Of a DNA stretch of 64,000 bases, positions 62,156 through 64,000 are shown in pieces. The first letter of the stretch is position 1, and each line of letters opens with the position of its first letter. The notes below the pieces were generated by a model. The model ran no database searches. It was not told the DNA's origin and saw only the letters and a program-made list of their open reading frames with translations. A program made the position numbers and the translations under genes. Source of the DNA: Aeoliella sp052161615. GTDB taxonomy: Bacteria > Planctomycetota > Planctomycetia > Pirellulales > Lacipirellulaceae. The stretch lies in the NCBI RefSeq assembly GCF_052161615.1, contig NZ_CP197417.1, positions 2,790,001-2,854,000 of the forward strand, read 5' to 3'.

Positions 62156-63235
62156 CTATTCCACCTGAATCGTGTCGGCCGTCACCTGAGCTGAAAGTCC
62201 GGCGGGCTTGGCAATGGCTTCGATGAGTTCCGCGAGTTCCGCCTCGTGAACTTCGAAGCTCACCCGAGCGGTCCAGCGATCGGACTGGCGAACTTCGTCC
62301 GAGACGTCGAGTTTCCTGCCGAGCTGCTTCGCCAGTTGCTCGAGCACGGCCCCCGCTGGTTGGTCCTGAGCGCGTAGCGAGTAAACCTGCTTACCCGCCA
62401 CGGGCTTGGACCGTGGGGGACGCGGTGATGAGGTCCGTCCGCGAAGTGCCTCATGCTCTTCGGTCGTGGCCGCGATCGTCACCCGCGGTGCCGAACCGGC
62501 CTTCGCTAGTGCGGCAGACTTTGCTTCGCTGTCGGGAGCCGCCGCGAGTTGCCGGCGGTCGTACGACTTCTCCAGCACAACCGGCCGTTCAATCGGCACG
62601 ATGCGGATTGACTTGGCTTGCTTGCCTGACTGCCAAGCGAGATCGAATCCCACTAGCACCAGCGCTAGGTGCTCGCCGACGGTCATCGCCGGCAGTTCCT
62701 TTCGAGGCCACAGGTCGTGCGGCACGGCATCCAGGTTCTCGACGCGAACGCCCCCCTGCTCCGCCAGTTGCTCGACGAGCCTTCGCGGTTCGGCGAGTCT
62801 TGGAATGTCCATCACCACTCGCCGCTCCATTTGCCTTCGCACACCAGGGGCGACTTGCTTGTTTTGCTCGCGAGCAATTGCTAGCAGCGTGCGAAACTCG
62901 CGAACGCTCTCCGCGGGCCCGACGTAGATAAGGTCGCCCTCGCGAACCCACCCCGCATCGGCTTGCTCAGTGAGCTGATCCAGCACCTCGCCCAGCGTCG
63001 AGTTGGTGGCAGTGATTTCGATGGAAGTCGATGGATCGACTCGGCGATCGAGCCACACGCATAATCGTTGCGACTGCGCCAATCGGTCCGCGGCTTGCCG
63101 AAGATCGATCCCCTGCCAGGTGGCGGTGACCGTGGTTTCGGCGAAGGCCCCAGCCCCGTGGCACCCCATCGCGCACGCCCAAAAAACGGCGTGAATCAGC
63201 CGCCAGAACGAGCTTCGCTTGGGGTCGCGTGGCAT
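62156..63235 (-). CDS. Exported STN/secretin-N-like protein
   Basis: About 359 residues from Met at 63235-63233. A signal-like hydrophobic stretch (FWRLIHAVFWACAMGCHGAGAFA) is followed by repeated short domains resembling STN/secretin N0 domains: WQGIDLRQAADRLAQSQRLCVWLDRRVDPS, LGEVLDQLTEQADAGWVREGDLIYVGP, and a second set AGAVLEQLAKQLGRKLDVSDEV near the C terminus. It is probably periplasmic. Divergent promoter region follows. Confidence 0.75.
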   Translation of the reverse strand: MPRDPKRSSFWRLIHAVFWACAMGCHGAGAFAETTVTATWQGIDLRQAADRLAQSQRLCVWLDRRVDPSTSIEITATNSTLGEVLDQLTEQADAGWVREGDLIYVGPAESVREFRTLLAIAREQNKQVAPGVRRQMERRVVMDIPRLAEPRRLVEQLAEQGGVRVENLDAVPHDLWPRKELPAMTVGEHLALVLVGFDLAWQSGKQAKSIRIVPIERPVVLEKSYDRRQLAAAPDSEAKSAALAKAGSAPRVTIAATTEEHEALRGRTSSPRPPRSKPVAGKQVYSLRAQDQPAGAVLEQLAKQLGRKLDVSDEVRQSDRWTARVSFEVHEAELAELIEAIAKPAGLSAQVTADTIQVE

Positions 63236-63411
63236 GTCGAAATCGCGGGCGGTGGAAGGAGGGACACTATCACCGGTACATTCGGAAAGGGGTGGCTTCG
63301 CAAGTTTCTCGCCGTGGCCCGTGACAAACGTACAAACGTCCATTTTAATGAGCCGAGCGGCGTCGCGGCAAGGAAATCGAACTGGTCTCTTCGCGTCCGC
63401 CAAAACTTTTG

Positions 63412-63447
63412 CTTGTGTGCTTTGTAACCGTGATTACACTCGGTTAC
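63412..63447 (+). promoter_or_regulatory. Candidate promoter with operator-like inverted repeat
   Basis: TTGTGT (63412-63417), 17-nt spacer, TACACT (63435-63440). GTAACCG (63424-63430) and CGGTTAC (63441-63447) form a perfect 7-bp inverted repeat, 10 nt apart, that brackets the -10. It precedes the gene at 63661. The 425-nt gap also contains the perfect stem CGTCCCGCGG-C-CCGCGGGACG (63552-63572). Confidence 0.5.
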
Positions 63448-63551
63448 AGGGACTGATCGCATGCAGTCCACTGCGGCTACTGCTAAGCCATAAACGGCTT
63501 CGTGGCGCCGGTGACTCACTTGTGCGAACACTTTTCAATTTCAGGAGTTGT

Positions 63552-63572
63552 CGTCCCGCGGCCCGCGGGACG
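63552..63572. repeat. Perfect GC palindrome
   Basis: CGTCCCGCGG and CCGCGGGACG separated by one C; a 10-bp perfect stem, in the leader of the gene at 63661. Possible protein binding site or transcript structure. Confidence 0.5.
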
Positions 63573-63660
63573 TTCAGCGGAGGAACAACTGCCGTAGGAC
63601 GCGGCGGTGATTCAGGCGTCGGAGCAGACGTACGAGGCAAGTTCAGGTAGGAGTATCAGC

Positions 63661-64000
63661 GTGGATATCGATTCGTCCCGTGCCCCGATTCTCGTCAAGT
63701 TCTACCACGAGTATTTGGACCAGCAGGACTCTGCGAACTTCATTCAGCGCGTTGCGCGTCGCTACACTTGCGCCACTCTCGAACGAGTGGCGGAGACGGG
63801 TGATCGTATCGCTCGGCGTGGCGCTGTGCTTGCGCTCGGCTTCATGGGCGATTACAGCTCGAACGCCGTGATGGGGCGGGCGCTGGTCGACCGTGACCGT
63901 GGCGTGCGAACCATTGCCGAGAACGGCATCCGCGATCTCTGGTGCCGCGTCGGAAGTCGCGAGCAGCGACTCACCCTGCGAACCATCATTCGCTTGAACC
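63661..64000 (+). CDS. HEAT-repeat-like protein (3' partial)
   Basis: Starts at GTG 63661 after AGGAG (63648-63652) and stays open to the end of the window (113 codons seen). VDIDSSRAPILVKFYHEYLDQQDS is followed by VARRYTCATLERVAETGDRIARRGAVLALGFMGDYSSNAVMGRAL and VRTIAENGIRDLW, a HEAT-type helical repeat pattern (RxxAVxALGxxGD). Many planctomycete proteins join HEAT and TPR repeats. Function unknown; C terminus lies beyond the window. Confidence 0.75.
   Translation, partial: MDIDSSRAPILVKFYHEYLDQQDSANFIQRVARRYTCATLERVAETGDRIARRGAVLALGFMGDYSSNAVMGRALVDRDRGVRTIAENGIRDLWCRVGSREQRLTLRTIIRLN

Overview
The window looks like a chromosome segment of a high-GC planctomycete, most probably of the order Pirellulales. 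The evidence is the mix of families: two pilin-like DUF1559 proteins with H-X9-DG-type tails, several secreted proteins carrying dockerin-like repeats plus a VPEP C-terminal (PEP-CTERM) sorting signal, a BlaI/BlaR-type pair with a giant sensor, a membrane Ser/Thr kinase, paired csrA genes, and an archaeal-type methanofuran enzyme (MfnB). Most genes are monocistronic or in short same-strand pairs. I found no rRNA, tRNA, CRISPR array, transposase or prophage.

Layout. 1-8939: a run of exported PEP-CTERM proteins (three LamG-like proteins, a sorbosone/glucose dehydrogenase-like protein, a GH43-like protein), with a lipoprotein and a DUF1559 protein between them. 8985-19023: a small membrane protein, then on the minus strand an M29 aminopeptidase, a SelA-like protein lacking its PLP lysine, a 1322-residue BlaR1-like protein with its BlaI repressor and a textbook operator/promoter, a CbbX-type AAA+ ATPase and a NarL-type response regulator. 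19383-25873: a sugar isomerase, an ArfB-like peptidyl-tRNA hydrolase, a hemerythrin-like protein, a UVR-motif protein, and two csrA genes flanking a lipoprotein lipase. 26142-30490: DUF1559, a membrane protein translationally coupled to a TiaS-like protein, a DUF374 acyltransferase, and a glycine-rich RRM protein.

30944-42833: a DEAD-box helicase with a long leader; an NHEJ island (two Ku genes, a cysteine-rich small protein, and LigD with all three domains); a PL11 rhamnogalacturonan lyase; about 1.1 kb of intergenic repeat mosaic; and a PHP phosphatase overlapping a Tat-exported metallopeptidase. 43205-53502: a methyltransferase-like protein, an SBF symporter, a kinase, leuC-X-leuD with an unrelated ORF between the two subunit genes, a beta-propeller-like protein, TPR, phosphatase and PSP1-like proteins, and bioB. 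53787-64000: a large CARDB/DUF11-type surface protein, a lipoprotein, RNase D, an NhaD-like antiporter, MfnB, small conserved proteins, an STN-like exported protein and the start of a HEAT-like protein cut by the window end.

What stands out: the SelA-like protein with Gly in place of the PLP lysine; a bacterial TiaS-like protein coupled to a membrane protein; MfnB as a marker of tetrahydromethanopterin/methanofuran C1 chemistry; the Ku-Ku-zinc-finger-LigD island; the insert in leuCD; and two or three families of dispersed intergenic repeats. Functions are read from motifs by eye; no database search was run.
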